A stretch of 64,000 nucleotides of DNA, taken from the NCBI GenBank assembly GCA_963745775.1, contig CAVUYY010000011.1:248001-312000 (forward strand), given 5' to 3'. The notes below the pieces were generated by a model. The model was not told where the DNA came from and did no database searches. It saw nothing but the letters and a program-made list of their open reading frames with translations. The stretch comes from Gaiellasilicea sp963745775 (GTDB lineage Bacteria > Actinomycetota > Thermoleophilia > Gaiellales > Gaiellaceae). Of the stretch, positions 16,349-25,083 are shown piece by piece. The position numbers and the translations under genes are program-made. Every line of letters starts with the position of its first letter. Position 1 is the first letter of the stretch.

Positions 16349-17123
16349 ATGGCTGAGAAGAAGAAGAAGACCGAGCCGGACGCAGACGAGACTGCGGTCG
16401 AGGAGACCGAGGCGGCGACGCCTGCGGTGGACGAAGGGGCGCCCGTGGCGTCGAGCGACGTGGCCGACCGGAACAGGCCGAGGTCCAGGAGGAGGCGGCC
16501 GAGCCGGTCGTCGCCGACGAGGTGCCCGCGGCCGACGAGGCGATGGTCGCCGAGCCCCGAGCAGGAAGCTCCTGTCGCGTCCGCCGAGCCGGCGCCGGAA
16601 CCCGAAGCGGCTGTCGAGGAGCCCGTCGCGGAAGCCGAGCCCGAGCCTGCCGACGAGGCGCCTGCGGAAGAAGCACTGCCGCCGAGGCTGAGCCGAGAGC
16701 CCTGCAGTCGAGAGTCCTGCTGCCGAGGCTCCGGCCGCTCCGGCCCAGCAATCAGGACCCAAGCCGAAGCGGAAGCGGCTGCCGCGCTCGTTGCGTCGAC
16801 AGCGCACGCGCCCGCAGCGCGACAAGCCGACGGAGCGCAAGGCGATCGTGCGCCTGCCGAAGCCCGAGCAGGAGCTCGGCCGTCGTCAGGAGCGCCAGGG
16901 CACCGTCGTCTCGGACGCGATGGACAAGACGATCGTCGTCAAGGTCGACACGATCGGGATGCACCGGCGCTACAAGAAGGTGATCCGGCAATCGAAGAAG
17001 TTCCACGCCCACGACGAGACGAACGAGGCGAAGATCGGAGACGTCGTCCGGATCGTCGAGACGCGTCCGCTCTCCAAGTCGAAGAACTGGCGCCTCGCCG
17101 AGATCCTCGAGGTGGCGAAGTGA
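16349..17123 (+). CDS. rpsQ: 30S ribosomal protein S17 with a long acidic N-terminal extension (frameshifted)
   Basis: The S17 core is the last 90 residues or so (ERQGTVVSDAMDKTIVVKVD onward, 16890-17123). It is preceded, with no separate ribosome site or convincing start, by about 165 residues that begin MAEKKKKTEPDADETAVEE. These are rich in Ala, Glu and Pro and turn basic (KPKRKRLPRSLRRQRTR) just before the core. The extension reads sensibly only if four single-base errors are corrected, near 16469 (missing base), 16556 (extra C), 16674 (missing base) and 16696 (missing base). Alternatively a shorter S17 could start near 16791, but no good start signal supports that. Confidence 0.8.
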
Positions 17124-17488
17124 TCCAGCAGGAATCCCGGCTGCGCGTGGCGGACAACACCGGTGCGCGCGAGCTACTCTGCATCCGGGTGATGGGCGGA
17201 TCCAAGCGTCGCTACGCTCGGGTCGGCGACATCATCGTAGGTACCGTGAAGTCGGCGACACCGCAGGGCGCGGTCAAGAAGGGCGAGGTCGTGAAGGCGG
17301 TCGTCGTTCGGACGAAGAAGCCCTACGGTCGCGACGACGGCACGCAGATCGCGTTCGACGAGAACGCAGCCGTGATCATCGACGCCGCCCGGAATCCGCG
17401 CGGAACGCGCATCTTCGGGCCAGTCGCCCGCGAGCTGCGCGAGAAGAACTTCATGAAGATCGTTTCCCTGGCTCCCGAGGTGCTCTGA
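17120..17488 (+). CDS. rplN: 50S ribosomal protein L14
   Basis: Subunit-interface protein of 122 residues. The GTG at 17120 overlaps the rpsQ stop by four bases and gives the standard start IQQESRLRVADNTGAREL. The ARNPRGTRIFGPVARELRE segment near the end is diagnostic. Confidence 0.97.
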   Translation: MIQQESRLRVADNTGARELLCIRVMGGSKRRYARVGDIIVGTVKSATPQGAVKKGEVVKAVVVRTKKPYGRDDGTQIAFDENAAVIIDAARNPRGTRIFGPVARELREKNFMKIVSLAPEVL

Positions 17489-17493
17489 GCAAG

Positions 17494-17868
17494 ATGACTG
17501 TGAAGCTGAAGATCAAGAAGGGGGACCTGGTTCAGGTTCTCGCCGGCAAGGACCGCGGAAAGCAGGGGCGGATCCTCGAGGCGCGCCCCGGCGATCGGCG
17601 CGTGATCGTGGAGAACCTGAACGTGATCACGCGGCACACGAAGCCGAAGCCACTGCGCGACTCGAGCCGGATGGGAGGCGTCCAGATGGCGCCCGGCGGC
17701 CGGATCGAGAAGGCCGCGCCCGTCGACGTCTCGAACGTGATGCTCGTCTGCCCCACGTGCGGCCTGCCGACGCGAGTCGGGATCAAGGAGAAGACGATCA
17801 AGGGCGAAGTCGTGCGCGTCAGGGTCTGCAAGCGGGACGGCTGCGGCCAGGAGATCGACACCAAGTGA
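17494..17868 (+). CDS. rplX: 50S ribosomal protein L24
   Basis: Early-assembly protein, 124 residues. The KOW motif region KKGDLVQVLAGKDRGKQGRI lies at the N terminus. The C-terminal third adds two Cys pairs, CPTC and CKRDGC, that could form a zinc ribbon; this longer C-terminal form is seen in a number of bacteria. It is coupled to rplE by a TGATG overlap. Confidence 0.96.
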   Translation: MTVKLKIKKGDLVQVLAGKDRGKQGRILEARPGDRRVIVENLNVITRHTKPKPLRDSSRMGGVQMAPGGRIEKAAPVDVSNVMLVCPTCGLPTRVGIKEKTIKGEVVRVRVCKRDGCGQEIDTK

Positions 17869-18443
17869 TGGCCACCGTCGAGTACACCCCGCGGCTCAAG
17901 GACTCCTACGAGGAGCTGCGCCCGCAGCTGCAGGAGGAGCTGGGCCTGAAGTCGATCATGGAGGTTCCGCGCATTACGAAGATCACGCTCAACATGGGCG
18001 TGGGCGACGCGAAGACGGACGCCAAGGCGCTCGAGTCCGCGATCGAGGAGCTGACGACGATCGCCGCGCAGCGAGCTCAGGTTCGCAAGGCGACCAAGTC
18101 GATCGCGAGCTTCAAGCTGCGCGAGGGGATGGCCGTCGGCGCGAAGGTGACGATCCGGGGCGACCGGATGTACGAGTTCCTCGACCGGCTCGTCTCGATC
18201 GCGCTCCCGCGAATCCGCGACTTTCGAGGCCTCAACCCGAGGTCGTTCGACGGCCGGGGCAACTTCTCGCTCGGCGTCCGGGAGCAGATCATCTTTCCCG
18301 AGATCGACTACGACAGCGTCCAGTCCGTCCGGGGCTTCGACGTGACCATCACGACCACTGCCAAGACGGACGAGCACGCCCTCGCGCTCTTGAAGGGCCT
18401 CGGGCTTCCGTTCGCAGGTAGCGAGCCTGGAAGGGATCTTTAG
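17868..18443 (+). CDS. rplE: 50S ribosomal protein L5
   Basis: 5S rRNA-binding protein of 191 residues. Recognised by ITKITLNMGVGDAK, the KATKSIASFKLREGM strand and DFRGLNPRSFDGRGNFSLGV. The ATG at 17868 overlaps the rplX stop. Confidence 0.97.
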   Translation: MATVEYTPRLKDSYEELRPQLQEELGLKSIMEVPRITKITLNMGVGDAKTDAKALESAIEELTTIAAQRAQVRKATKSIASFKLREGMAVGAKVTIRGDRMYEFLDRLVSIALPRIRDFRGLNPRSFDGRGNFSLGVREQIIFPEIDYDSVQSVRGFDVTITTTAKTDEHALALLKGLGLPFAGSEPGRDL

Positions 18444-18446
18444 GAC

Positions 18447-18632
18447 ATGGCCAAGACATCGCTCGTCGTCAAGCAGAAGCGCACGCAGAAGTACAAGGTG
18501 CGGCAGTACACGCGCTGCAATCGCTGCGGCCGTCCGCGCGCCGTGTTCAAGAAGTTCGGCCTCTGCCGGATCTGCCTGCGCGAGCTCGCGCACCAGGGCG
18601 CGATTCCCGGCATGACAAAGAGCAGTTGGTAG
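18447..18632 (+). CDS. rpsN: 30S ribosomal protein S14, zinc-binding form
   Basis: Type Z S14, 61 residues. The CNRCGRPRAVFKKFGLCRIC segment holds two CxxC pairs for zinc, the form that does not depend on a zinc-free paralogue. It starts three bases after rplE. Confidence 0.97.
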   Translation: MAKTSLVVKQKRTQKYKVRQYTRCNRCGRPRAVFKKFGLCRICLRELAHQGAIPGMTKSSW

Positions 18633-18660
18633 ACACAGTGCAGCTGGTAGGAGAGAAGAG

Positions 18661-19062
18661 ATGCTGACCGACCCGATCGCAGACATGTTGACCCGGATCC
18701 GCAACGCCAACAAGGCGATGCAGGACACCGCCCAGATGCCGACCTCCCGGATCAAAGAGGAGATCGCCCGCGTGCTCAAGGACGAGGGCTACATCAAGGA
18801 CTTCCGCGTCGTCGAGGTCGAGGGGCAGCCGTACTCGACCCTCGTCGTCGAGCTCAAGTTCGGCAAGAACCGCCAGCGCGTGATCTCCGGCCTCAAGCGC
18901 GTCTCGCGCCCGGGCCGGCGCGTCTATGCGCGCAAGGACCGGCTCCCGCGCGTGCTCGGAGGCCTCGGCACTGCGATTCTGTCCACCTCGACCGGGCTCG
19001 TCACGAGCCGCCAGGCCGCCGAGCGCGGTATCGGCGGCGAAGTGATCGCTTTCGTCTGGTAG
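18661..19062 (+). CDS. rpsH: 30S ribosomal protein S8
   Basis: Central-domain 16S rRNA-binding protein, 133 residues. MLTDPIADMLTRIRNA at the start and STSTGLVTSRQAAERGIGGEV at the end are family signatures. The start follows GGAGAGAAGAG at 18649-18659. Confidence 0.97.
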   Translation: MLTDPIADMLTRIRNANKAMQDTAQMPTSRIKEEIARVLKDEGYIKDFRVVEVEGQPYSTLVVELKFGKNRQRVISGLKRVSRPGRRVYARKDRLPRVLGGLGTAILSTSTGLVTSRQAAERGIGGEVIAFVW

Positions 19063-19066
19063 TCGG

Positions 19067-19600
19067 ATGAGTCGAATCGGCAGACAGCCCATCGAGGTGC
19101 CCTCGACCGTGTCGATCGGGCTCTCGCCAGGACGTGTTCAGGTGAACGGCCCGCTCGGCGAGCTCTCGCAGCAGGTTCCGGCGAGGATGAAGATCGAGCA
19201 GGGCGACGGCGAGATCGTCGTCACGCGCCCAACCGAGCGCGGCGAGGATCGCGCGCTTCACGGCCTGACGCGCTCGCTGATCGCGAACATGGTCGAGGGC
19301 GTGACCAAGGGCTTCGAGAAGCACCTCGAGATCCAGGGCGTCGGCTATCGCGCTTCGCTCCGCGGCACCGACCTGGAGCTCAACGTCGGCTACTCGCACG
19401 CGGTCGTCATGAAGCCGCGGCCGGGAATCACGTTCGACGTGCCGGCGCCGAACCAGGTCGTCGTCAAGGGCACGGACAAGCAGCAGGTCGGCCAGACGGC
19501 CGCCGAGATCCGCGCTGTCCGCAAGCCCGAGCCGTACAAGGGCAAGGGGATCCGTTACCGCGACGAGGTCGTGCGGAGAAAGGTCGGGAAGCGCGCATGA
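19067..19600 (+). CDS. rplF: 50S ribosomal protein L6
   Basis: Factor-binding-site protein of 177 residues, made of two repeated folds. MSRIGRQPIEVPSTV opens the protein, and KPEPYKGKGIRYRDEVVRRK closes it. Its stop overlaps the rplR ATG by four bases. Confidence 0.97.
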   Translation: MSRIGRQPIEVPSTVSIGLSPGRVQVNGPLGELSQQVPARMKIEQGDGEIVVTRPTERGEDRALHGLTRSLIANMVEGVTKGFEKHLEIQGVGYRASLRGTDLELNVGYSHAVVMKPRPGITFDVPAPNQVVVKGTDKQQVGQTAAEIRAVRKPEPYKGKGIRYRDEVVRRKVGKRA

Positions 19601-19953
19601 GCACCCTCTCCACACGTCAGGCGCGGCAGCGCCGCCAGCGCCGGATCCGCGGCAAGGTCTCCGGCTCCGCCGAGCGGCCTCGCCTCGCGATCTTCCGCTC
19701 GAACAAGGGCATCTTCGCCCAGCTCGTCGACGATCAGAGCGGTCGCACGATTGCCGGCGCGAGCTGGCTCGGGGTCAAGAAATCGTTCAAGGGCACGAAG
19801 ACCGAGCAGGCGGCCGAGGTGGGCAAGCTCGTCGCCGAGGCCGCGAAGAAAGCCGGGATCGAGTCCGTCGTGTTCGACCGCGGCGGCTACCTGTACCACG
19901 GACGCGTCAAGGCGCTCGCCGACGGCGCGCGCGAGGGAGGACTGAAGTTTTGA
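19597..19953 (+). CDS. rplR: 50S ribosomal protein L18
   Basis: 5S rRNA-binding protein, 118 residues. The segments RRIRGKVSGSAERPRLAIFRSN and FDRGGYLYHGRVKALADGARE are typical. It overlaps both neighbours by four bases. Confidence 0.97.
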   Translation: MSTLSTRQARQRRQRRIRGKVSGSAERPRLAIFRSNKGIFAQLVDDQSGRTIAGASWLGVKKSFKGTKTEQAAEVGKLVAEAAKKAGIESVVFDRGGYLYHGRVKALADGAREGGLKF

Positions 19954-20522
19954 GCACCGTCGAGCGTGAGGTGATCGCCCGCGAGGAAGTGCGCGAGCTC
20001 AAGGAGCGCGTGATCGAGATCAACCGCGTCGCCAAGGTCGTCAAGGGCGGCCGGCGCTTCTCGTTCACCGCGCTCGTCGTGATCGGCGACGAGGTCGATC
20101 GCGTCGGCGTCGGCTACGGCAAGGCGCGCGAGGTACCGCTCGCGATCTCGAAGGCCGTCGACGACGCGAAGAAGAACCTGTTCACCGTGCCGAAGCACGG
20201 CACGACGGTCACGCACGAGATCATGGGGGTCTTCGGGGCGGCGCGGGTGTTCATCCGCCCGGCTTCCGAGGGCACCGGCGTGATCGCCGGCGGCGGCGTT
20301 CGTGCCGTGCTCGAGCTGGCAGGGATTCGCGACGTGCTGGCCAAGAGCCTCGGCACGACGAACCCGATCAACATGGCGAAGGCCACCGTCGCCGGTTTGA
20401 AGTCGCTCCGCCGGCCAGAGGACGTCGCGCGCATGCGCGGCAAGACGATCTCGGAGATCCTGCCGCAGTCCGCGGCGCGCATCGCCGAGCTGCGCGAGGA
20501 GCGCGCGGGAACGGCGACGTGA
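19950..20522 (+). CDS. rpsE: 30S ribosomal protein S5
   Basis: Accuracy protein at the mRNA entry side, 190 residues. The TTG at 19950 lies about 10 bases after a GGGAGG site and overlaps the rplR stop. The first domain has VVKGGRRFSFTALVVIGD, and the second has GTGVIAGGGVRAVLELAGI. Confidence 0.96.
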   Translation: MSTVEREVIAREEVRELKERVIEINRVAKVVKGGRRFSFTALVVIGDEVDRVGVGYGKAREVPLAISKAVDDAKKNLFTVPKHGTTVTHEIMGVFGAARVFIRPASEGTGVIAGGGVRAVLELAGIRDVLAKSLGTTNPINMAKATVAGLKSLRRPEDVARMRGKTISEILPQSAARIAELREERAGTAT

Positions 20523-20698
20523 CGACGTTCAGAGTCACCCAGATCAAGAGCCAGATCGGTCAGAGCGAGCGGCACCGCGGGACGCTGCGCGCGCTCGGGC
20601 TCGGCCGAATCGGCAAGTCGAACGAGGTCAAGGACACTCCGGAGGCCGCCGGTATGCTGCGGAAGGTCGCTCACCTCGTCAAGGTCGAGGACGCCTAG
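20519..20698 (+). CDS. rpmD: 50S ribosomal protein L30
   Basis: Short large-subunit protein, 59 residues from a GTG that overlaps the rpsE stop by four bases. It reads TTFRVTQIKSQIGQSERH and then TLRALGLGRIGKS, the L30 signature. It sits between S5 and L15, its invariant place in the spc operon. Confidence 0.94.
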   Translation: MTTFRVTQIKSQIGQSERHRGTLRALGLGRIGKSNEVKDTPEAAGMLRKVAHLVKVEDA

Positions 20699-20700
20699 CG

Positions 20701-21273
20701 ATGGCAGCCGACGCAACCCCCACCGCCGACTTGAACCTGCATTCGCTGCAGCCGGCGCAAGCACGGACCGAGCGCAAGCGCGTCGGTCGCGGCCTGGGCT
20801 CGGGCAAGGGCCGCTACTCCGGTCGTGGGATCAAGGGCCAGAAGTCGCGCGCCGGATCGCACAAGCTGAGTGCGGGCTTCGAGGGCGGGCAGATGCCGCT
20901 CGATATGCGGATGCCGAAGCTGCGCGGCAACACGTCGGCCGACGCGATGCCGATCGGCCCGTTTCGTACCTATTCGCAGCCCGTGAACCTGCGCGACCTC
21001 GAGCGCCTGTTCGAGAACGGCGACACCGTGAACATCGAGTCGCTCGTCGAGAAGGGGCTGCTGAAGAACACGAAGGCGGACGTCAAGATCCTCGGCTCCG
21101 GCGAGCTGACGAAGAAGCTCGCCGTCACTGCACACGCGTTCTCGGCCTCCGCCCGCGAGAAGATCACCAACGCTGGAGGCAGCGCGACCGCGCTGAAGGC
21201 GCCGAAGGATCCGCGCAAGGCGAGGACAAAGACGAAGCCGGTGGCCGCCGAGGCTCCCGCCGAGGAGTCGTAG
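20701..21273 (+). CDS. rplO: 50S ribosomal protein L15
   Basis: Late-assembly protein; at 190 residues it is longer than the usual 145. The core has LHSLQPAQARTERKRVGRG and SRAGSHKLSAGFEGGQMPL. Extra residues lie at the C terminus (Lys/Ala/Glu-rich, about the last 30). It is followed by secY after three bases. Confidence 0.96.
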   Translation: MAADATPTADLNLHSLQPAQARTERKRVGRGLGSGKGRYSGRGIKGQKSRAGSHKLSAGFEGGQMPLDMRMPKLRGNTSADAMPIGPFRTYSQPVNLRDLERLFENGDTVNIESLVEKGLLKNTKADVKILGSGELTKKLAVTAHAFSASAREKITNAGGSATALKAPKDPRKARTKTKPVAAEAPAEES

Positions 21274-21276
21274 CGC

Positions 21277-22530
21277 TTGTTCAGCTGGCTCGGCAATGCG
21301 TGGCGAGTGCCGGAGCTCCGCCGCCGCGTCCTGTTCACGGCGATGATTCTCGCCCTCTATCGGCTCGGCTCGTGGATGCCCGCTCCCGGCGTCAACTCCG
21401 ACGCGATCGACAGCTATTTCGATAGCCGCGGCGGCACGATCCTCGGCCTGCTCAACCTCTTCTCGGGCGGTGCGCTCTCCCAGTTCTCGATCTTCGCGCT
21501 CGGGATCATGCCGTACGTCACCGCCTCGATCATCCTGCAGCTGATGACGGTCGTGATTCCGAAGCTCGCCGAGCTGCAGAAGGAAGGCGAAGCCGGTTAC
21601 GCCAAGATCAACCAGTACACGCGTTACCTGACGATCATCCTCGCGGCAGCCCAGTCGACCGGGTACGCGTTCCTCTTCCGACGCCAGGGCGTGCTCGACG
21701 CGAACCTCGGCCGGATGACGCTGATCATCATCACGCTCACCGTCGGCTGCACGTTGCTGATGTGGATGGGCGAGCTGATCACCAAGCGCGGGATCGGCAA
21801 CGGGATCTCGCTCCTGATCTTCGCCTCGATCCTCACCGGCGCGCCGATCGGGGTCGCAGCCTGGTGGAACGGCGGGCCGATGGAGAAGCTCTTCTTCCCG
21901 CTGATCGCGCTCGCAATCGTGGCCGCGATCGTCTTCATCCAGGAGGGTCAGCGCCGGATCCCGATCCAGTATGCGAAGCGGATGGTCGGGCGGCGGATGA
22001 CCGCCGGCGGCTCCACCTATATGCCGCTGCGCGTGAACATGGCCGGCGTGATCCCGGTCATCTTCGCGGCCGCCGTGATGGCGTTCCCGCCCACGATCGG
22101 CCAGTACTTTCCGCAGACGCAGGGCTTCGTCAACGAGCATTTCCTGCCCACGAACATCGGCTACATGCTGCTCCAGGGCTTCCTGATCGTCGTCTTCACC
22201 TACTTCTACACGGCCGTCCAGTTCAATCCGGTCGACCAGGCCGACAACCTGCGCCGCTACGGGGGTTACATCCCCGGGCTTCGGCCGGGCCCGCCCACCG
22301 CGCAGTACCTCGACCGCGTCCTGACGCGGTTGACGCTGCCCGGCGCGATCTATCTCGCGCTCGTGGCGACGCTGCCGACGCTCTTCATCCGCTACGGCGG
22401 CTTCTCGCAGGCGACCGCCGGCGCGCTCGGAGGCACCTCGGTGCTGATCGCCGTCGGCGTCGCGCTCGACACGATGCGGCAGATGGAGTCGCAGATGATG
22501 GCGCGCTCCTACGAAGGCTTCCTCAAATAG
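21277..22530 (+). CDS. secY: Preprotein translocase subunit SecY
   Basis: Channel-forming inner-membrane subunit of the Sec translocon, 417 residues with about ten hydrophobic segments. The TTG at 21277 gives MFSWLGNAWRVPELRRRVLF. The plug and early region GLLNLFSGGALSQFSIFALGIMPY and the cytoplasmic loop QYAKRMVGRRMTAGGSTYMP are typical. Its stop overlaps the adk GTG by one base. Confidence 0.97.
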   Translation: MFSWLGNAWRVPELRRRVLFTAMILALYRLGSWMPAPGVNSDAIDSYFDSRGGTILGLLNLFSGGALSQFSIFALGIMPYVTASIILQLMTVVIPKLAELQKEGEAGYAKINQYTRYLTIILAAAQSTGYAFLFRRQGVLDANLGRMTLIIITLTVGCTLLMWMGELITKRGIGNGISLLIFASILTGAPIGVAAWWNGGPMEKLFFPLIALAIVAAIVFIQEGQRRIPIQYAKRMVGRRMTAGGSTYMPLRVNMAGVIPVIFAAAVMAFPPTIGQYFPQTQGFVNEHFLPTNIGYMLLQGFLIVVFTYFYTAVQFNPVDQADNLRRYGGYIPGLRPGPPTAQYLDRVLTRLTLPGAIYLALVATLPTLFIRYGGFSQATAGALGGTSVLIAVGVALDTMRQMESQMMARSYEGFLK

Positions 22531-23102
22531 TGAACCTCTTGCTGCTCGGGCCGCAGGGGTCCGGCAAGGGAACCCAGGCGAAGCGGATCTCCGCCGACTA
22601 CAGCGTTCCCCATGTCTCGACAGGGGACATGTTTCGCGCGCTCGATGGGTCGACGGAGCTCGGCCGCTCCGTCGACGCGATCATGGAGCGCGGCGATCTC
22701 GTGCCCGACGAGCTGACGATCAGGATGATCGAGGAACGCCTCTCGGAGGACGACGCGCTCAACGGCTTCATCCTCGACGGCTTTCCTCGAAATCTGGCCC
22801 AGGCGGAAGCGCTCGACGAGATGCTCGTCGTGATCGGGCGACGGCTGGATGCGATCCTCTTCTTCGACCTGCCCGACGGGATCGCCCGCGAGCGCGCGCT
22901 CGGCCGCGCCCACGAAGAGGGTCGCGCCGACGACACGCCCGAGACGATCGGCCGCCGCCTCGCCATCTACCATGAGCAGACCGAGCCGGTCGTCCACCAC
23001 TACCGGGCGACCGGACGGCTCGTGCCGCTGCATGCGGACCGGGAGGTCGGCGAGGTGTACGCGGAGATCCAGCAGGCTCTGGAGCAGGTGGCAGTCCGAT
23101 GA
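22530..23102 (+). CDS. adk: Adenylate kinase
   Basis: Interconverts ATP plus AMP with two ADP. It is 190 residues from a GTG overlapping the secY stop. The P loop GPQGSGKGT is at residues 7-15, the AMP site includes STGDMFR, and the FILDGFPRN motif follows. The lid is the short form without zinc-binding Cys. It overlaps map by four bases. Confidence 0.96.
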   Translation: MNLLLLGPQGSGKGTQAKRISADYSVPHVSTGDMFRALDGSTELGRSVDAIMERGDLVPDELTIRMIEERLSEDDALNGFILDGFPRNLAQAEALDEMLVVIGRRLDAILFFDLPDGIARERALGRAHEEGRADDTPETIGRRLAIYHEQTEPVVHHYRATGRLVPLHADREVGEVYAEIQQALEQVAVR

Positions 23103-23872
23103 TCATTCGCAAGTCACTCAACGAGATCGAGAAGATGGCCGCGGCCGGCAGCATCGTCGCGGGCACGATCGAGCATGTCGGCGAGCAGCTGGAGCCGGGG
23201 ATCACGACCGGTGAGCTGGATCTCGTGGCGGAGGAGTACATTGCCGCGCGCGGAGGGATCCCGACCTCGAAAGGCTACCGCGGCTATCCGCGGGCGATCT
23301 GCATCTCGCCCAACGCCATGGTCGTGCACGGAATCCCCGGCGCTTACGTCGTCGGAGACGGCGATCTGATCACGATCGACGTCGGCGTTACGCTCGACGG
23401 CTACATCGCCGACAGTGCTTTCACCTTCGGAGTCGGTGACGTCGACTCCGAGGCGCTGAGGCTGCTCGACGTGGGGCGCGAGGCGCTTGCGGCCGGAATC
23501 GCCCAGGCACGGCCGGGCAATCGCGTCGGCGACATCTCGTCTGCGATTCAGAAGCTCGTCGAGGCGAGTGGCTTCTCGGTCGTCCGCAGCCTCGTCGGTC
23601 ACGGCGTCGGACGGGCCTACCACGAGGATCCCCACATCCCGAACTTCGGGCATGAGGGACGCGGGCCGCAGCTCTCCGAGGGGATGACGATCGCGATCGA
23701 GCCGATGATCACCGCGGGCTCGCCCGATGTCTTCGTGCACGACGACGAATGGTCGATCTCCACAGAGGACGGCTCGCTCGCCTGCCATTTCGAGCACACC
23801 GTCGCGATCACCGCGGAAGGCCCGCGAATCTTGACCGCGGCGGGCGATCGAGAACCGTCTTTGCTAAAGTAG
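23099..23872 (+). CDS. map: Methionine aminopeptidase, type I
   Basis: Removes the initiator methionine from new proteins; 257 residues. The metal ligands are visible in ITIDVGVTLDGYIADSAFTF (two Asp), GHGVGRAYHEDP (His) and two downstream Glu in AIEPMI and FEHTVAI. The short N terminus makes it type Ia. Its position after adk is classic. Confidence 0.96.
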   Translation: MIIRKSLNEIEKMAAAGSIVAGTIEHVGEQLEPGITTGELDLVAEEYIAARGGIPTSKGYRGYPRAICISPNAMVVHGIPGAYVVGDGDLITIDVGVTLDGYIADSAFTFGVGDVDSEALRLLDVGREALAAGIAQARPGNRVGDISSAIQKLVEASGFSVVRSLVGHGVGRAYHEDPHIPNFGHEGRGPQLSEGMTIAIEPMITAGSPDVFVHDDEWSISTEDGSLACHFEHTVAITAEGPRILTAAGDREPSLLK

Positions 23873-23874
23873 GC

Positions 23875-23899
23875 GCCTCGCGCGGCGAGGCCGCGTTTT
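23875..23899 (+). terminator. Weak hairpin between map and infA
   Basis: A 6-bp GC-rich stem (23875-23880 with 23886-23891) is followed after four bases by TTTT. It may attenuate reading into infA or mark the boundary of the spc segment. The short stem makes it uncertain. Confidence 0.35.
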
Positions 23900-23949
23900 G
23901 TCGCGCGCACCGCTTCTTTCAAGTCGATCCGTCGAGTCCACCGGAGTCT

Positions 23950-24171
23950 ATGGCAGTCAAGGAAGAGAAAATCGAGGTCGAAGGCGAGGTCGTCGAAGCG
24001 CTCCCGAGCACGATGTTCCGGGTGCAGGTCGACGGCGGTCACAGCGTGCTCGCCACGATCTCGGGAAAGATGCGCAAGCACTACATCCGCATCGCTCCGG
24101 GCGACCGCGTCAAGGTCGAGCTCTCTCCCTATGACTTGAACCGCGGCAGAATCACGTTCCGCAACCGCTAA
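23950..24171 (+). CDS. infA: Translation initiation factor IF-1
   Basis: Single OB-fold protein that binds the 30S A site during initiation, 73 residues, the usual length. The ATG at 23950 follows CCGGAG. The segments IEVEGEVVEALPSTMFRVQV and GKMRKHYIRIAPGDRVKVELSPYD are diagnostic. Confidence 0.96.
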   Translation: MAVKEEKIEVEGEVVEALPSTMFRVQVDGGHSVLATISGKMRKHYIRIAPGDRVKVELSPYDLNRGRITFRNR

Positions 24172-24183
24172 CGAAGGTTTCTG

Positions 24184-24297
24184 ATGAAGGTTCGACCGTC
24201 CGTCAAGCCCAGGTGTGAGCGCTGCCGTGTGATCAAGCGGCACGGGCGCACCATGGTCATCTGCACCAATCCACGGCACAAGCAAAGGCAGGGCTAG
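24184..24297 (+). CDS. rpmJ: 50S ribosomal protein L36
   Basis: Smallest large-subunit protein, 37 residues. MKVRPSVKPRCERCRVIKRH carries the CxxC pair, and ICTNPRH supplies the third Cys and the His of the zinc site. It lies in the standard infA-rpmJ-rpsM order. Confidence 0.95.
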   Translation: MKVRPSVKPRCERCRVIKRHGRTMVICTNPRHKQRQG

Positions 24298-24301
24298 TCA
24301 C

Positions 24302-24676
24302 TTGGCACGAATCGCAGGCGTCAACCTCCCGAACCAGAAGCGTCTGGAGATCGGGCTGACGTACATCTACGGGATCGGGCAGGCTTCCGCGCAGAAGATC
24401 TGTCGTGCGCTCGAGCTCGACCCGAACGAGAAGGTCAAGGACCTCACGGACGACGAGATCAACAAGCTCCGCGCCTACATCGACGGTGAGCTGCAGGTGG
24501 AGGGCGACCTCCGTCGCGAGCGCTCCCAGTCGATCAAGCGTCTCTCCGAGATCGGCTGCTATCGCGGCGTGCGCCATCGGCGCGGCCTCCCGGTCAACGG
24601 GCAGCGGACGAAGACGAACGCGCGCACGCGCAAGGGGCCGAAGAAGACCGTCGGCCGCGGGAAGAAGGCGAAGTAA
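24302..24676 (+). CDS. rpsM: 30S ribosomal protein S13
   Basis: Head protein contacting P-site tRNA and the 50S subunit, 124 residues. The TTG start gives MARIAGVNLPNQKRLEIGLT. The GVRHRRGLPVNGQRTKTNAR segment is typical. Its stop overlaps the rpsK ATG by one base. Confidence 0.97.
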   Translation: MARIAGVNLPNQKRLEIGLTYIYGIGQASAQKICRALELDPNEKVKDLTDDEINKLRAYIDGELQVEGDLRRERSQSIKRLSEIGCYRGVRHRRGLPVNGQRTKTNARTRKGPKKTVGRGKKAK

Positions 24677-25083
24677 TGGCACCTCCTCGCAAGGCTGCGG
24701 CCGCTCGCGGCCGCACGCGTCGGCGCGTCCGCAAGAACATCGCGATCGGCCAGGCGCACATCAAGACGTCGTTCAACAACACGATCGTCGCGCTGACCGA
24801 CAAGGAGGGGAACGTGATCGCGTGGGAGTCCGCCGGCTCGGCCGGTTTCAAGGGCTCGCGCAAGTCGACCCCGTTCGCCGCCCAGGTCACCGCGGACTCG
24901 TGCGCCCGCAAGGGAATGGAGCACGGGCTCCAGAAGGTCGAGGTCTTCGTCAAGGGCCCTGGCTCGGGACGCGAGACGGCGATCCGCTCGCTGCAGGCCG
25001 CCGGACTCGAGATTCTCGGGGTCAAGGACGTGACGCCGCAGGCCCACAATGGGGTTCGCCCCCGCAAGCGGAGGCGCGTCTGA
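24676..25083 (+). CDS. rpsK: 30S ribosomal protein S11
   Basis: Platform protein near the E site, 135 residues. Recognised by IAIGQAHIKTSFNNTIVALTD and FVKGPGSGRETAIRSLQAAG. It is coupled to rpsD by a TGATG overlap. Confidence 0.97.
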   Translation: MAPPRKAAAARGRTRRRVRKNIAIGQAHIKTSFNNTIVALTDKEGNVIAWESAGSAGFKGSRKSTPFAAQVTADSCARKGMEHGLQKVEVFVKGPGSGRETAIRSLQAAGLEILGVKDVTPQAHNGVRPRKRRRV

